A DNA stretch of 64,000 nucleotides, taken from the NCBI GenBank assembly GCA_047621325.1, contig JBLHLT010000002.1, forward strand, positions 62,001-126,000, in the 5' to 3' direction. Position numbers and translations under genes: made by a program. Below are positions 63,148 to 64,000 of the stretch, piece by piece (position 1 is the first letter of the stretch; each line of letters begins with the position of its first letter). The notes under the pieces are model-generated. The model did no database searches and was not told the DNA's origin. It saw only the letters and a program-made list of their open reading frames with translations. This stretch comes from Bermanella sp047621325. GTDB taxonomy: Bacteria; Pseudomonadota; Gammaproteobacteria; Pseudomonadales; Oceanobacteraceae.

Positions 63148-63978
63148 TCACTTTTGACAATTACTGCAATAAAATGTGCTGCGTTGCCCTTGGGTTATTT
63201 GTTTAATGGGTGTTGAGCATTGTGTGCAAGGCGCATCTTTGCGGCCATAAACATGCAGCTGCTGCGCAAAATACCCCGGTTTCCCATCACTGCCGACAAA
63301 ATCTTTTAGGGTCGTCCCCCCTTGAGCGATGGCGCGTGTGAGCACGTGTTTTATTTGCTCAGCAAACACCTGGTACTTGGCTTTGCTGATTTTACCGGCC
63401 GCTTTTGTTGGGTTAATGCCACTTAAAAATAGCGATTCACTGGCGTAAATATTCCCCACACCCACCACAATTTTTTGATCCATGATGAAGGTTTTAACGG
63501 CACTGGTACGTTTGCGACTTTTGTTAAATAAATACTCACCATTAAATGCGTCGCTTAACGGCTCTGGCCCTAAATGGTCGAGCCATTTATTGTCGTCACT
63601 GTCGACGTCTTTCCATAGGCAAGCGCCAAAACGTCTTGGGTCGGTAAAGCGCAGCATGAGTTCTTTTGAAAAGACTAAATCAAAATGTTCGTGCTTTAAC
63701 GGCTCGGGCGGCGCGCCTTTTACAACACGCAAAGAGCCCGACATCCCAAGGTGAATAATCACGGTGCCTTTAATTTTGCTTTTACCGATATCAATCAAAA
63801 TATATTTCGCGCGACGACGAACACCTAAAATAGTTTGCCCCTTGATCCACTTTTCTAAGTCATCAGGAATCGGCCAGCGTAATTGAGCTTGGCGCACCAC
63901 AAGTTTGGTAATGGCTTTGCCTTCAATGTGGGGGGCGATGCCACGACAGGTGGTTTCGACTTCAGGAAGTTCAGGCAT
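63148..63978 (-). CDS. mutM: formamidopyrimidine-DNA glycosylase MutM (Fpg)
   Basis: The product has 276 residues. It starts MPELPEVETTCRGIAPH, with the catalytic Pro and Glu directly behind the start methionine. The helix-two-turn-helix shows VGVGNIYASESLFLSGI, and the C-terminal zinc finger CTQCSTPIKQITQGQRSTFY ends in CSNCQK. It removes oxidised purines such as 8-oxoguanine. Loss of the catalytic residues is excluded. Confidence 0.97.
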   Translation of the reverse strand: MPELPEVETTCRGIAPHIEGKAITKLVVRQAQLRWPIPDDLEKWIKGQTILGVRRRAKYILIDIGKSKIKGTVIIHLGMSGSLRVVKGAPPEPLKHEHFDLVFSKELMLRFTDPRRFGACLWKDVDSDDNKWLDHLGPEPLSDAFNGEYLFNKSRKRTSAVKTFIMDQKIVVGVGNIYASESLFLSGINPTKAAGKISKAKYQVFAEQIKHVLTRAIAQGGTTLKDFVGSDGKPGYFAQQLHVYGRKDAPCTQCSTPIKQITQGQRSTFYCSNCQK

Positions 63979-64000
63979 GTTAATGCTGTACGCTAGGTAG

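Overview
The window looks like a chromosomal segment of a marine gammaproteobacterium of the Oceanospirillales/Pseudomonadales type. The order pstS-pstC-pstA-pstB-phoU, phoR-phoB, ubiA-ubiC, rubredoxin-rubredoxin reductase, HU, HDOD protein, recG-oxyR is close to the order I recall for one Pseudomonas neighbourhood. The DNA is moderately AT-rich. The species cannot be fixed from the sequence alone; a Bermanella/Oleispira-like bacterium is a reasonable guess.

Layout. 1-555 is the 3' end of uvrD. 1019-2107 is a TRAP solute-binding lipoprotein (dctP). About 2110-28257 is an AT-rich accessory island. It holds a diheme cytochrome-like protein, a giant secreted multidomain protein of about 3,590 residues, and an exported protein with a degenerate transglutaminase core and a variable hydrophobic C-terminal tip. 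Behind that gene lie five 5'-truncated copies of its 3' part, each ending in a different hydrophobic tip and followed by a different small membrane protein, plus one more remnant. I read this as a polymorphic toxin/immunity system with a reservoir of alternative tips. The array also carries an IS3-family scar, a fragment of a yciA-type thioesterase gene and a REP-associated (RAYT) transposase with repeats. The island ends at a second copy of the dctP 3' end, which is followed by a terminator hairpin, so it appears to sit exactly behind dctP.

28430-34564 holds a methyltransferase, a hybrid histidine kinase, the intact YciA-like thioesterase and the TRAP permease genes dctQM. 34719-41592 is the phosphate regulon: a Pho box, pstS, an attenuator-like hairpin, then pstC, pstA, pstB and phoU. 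A tRNA-Thr(TGT) with its own promoter and terminator follows. 42332-44383 carries small uncharacterised genes, including an MshEN-type protein and a DUF3392 protein, and an S1/P1-type nuclease follows at 44450.

45240-45955 has no credible ORF. On the minus strand it reads as a very large CsrB/RsmZ-type sRNA, with about 29 GGA motifs, many in hairpin loops, and three tandem units of about 120 bp. A near-perfect GacA box lies about 175 bp upstream of its probable start. This RNA is not marked by any protein signal.

46199-63978 is mostly housekeeping: a DUF2971-like protein, a receiver-PilZ-like protein, PhoR/PhoB (with a Pho box), UbiA/UbiC, rubredoxin and its reductase, HU, an SCP2-type protein, a DAACS symporter, a YbaK-HDOD protein, a periplasmic binding protein, RecG and OxyR (overlapping), an SDR epimerase, a small exported protein and MutM.
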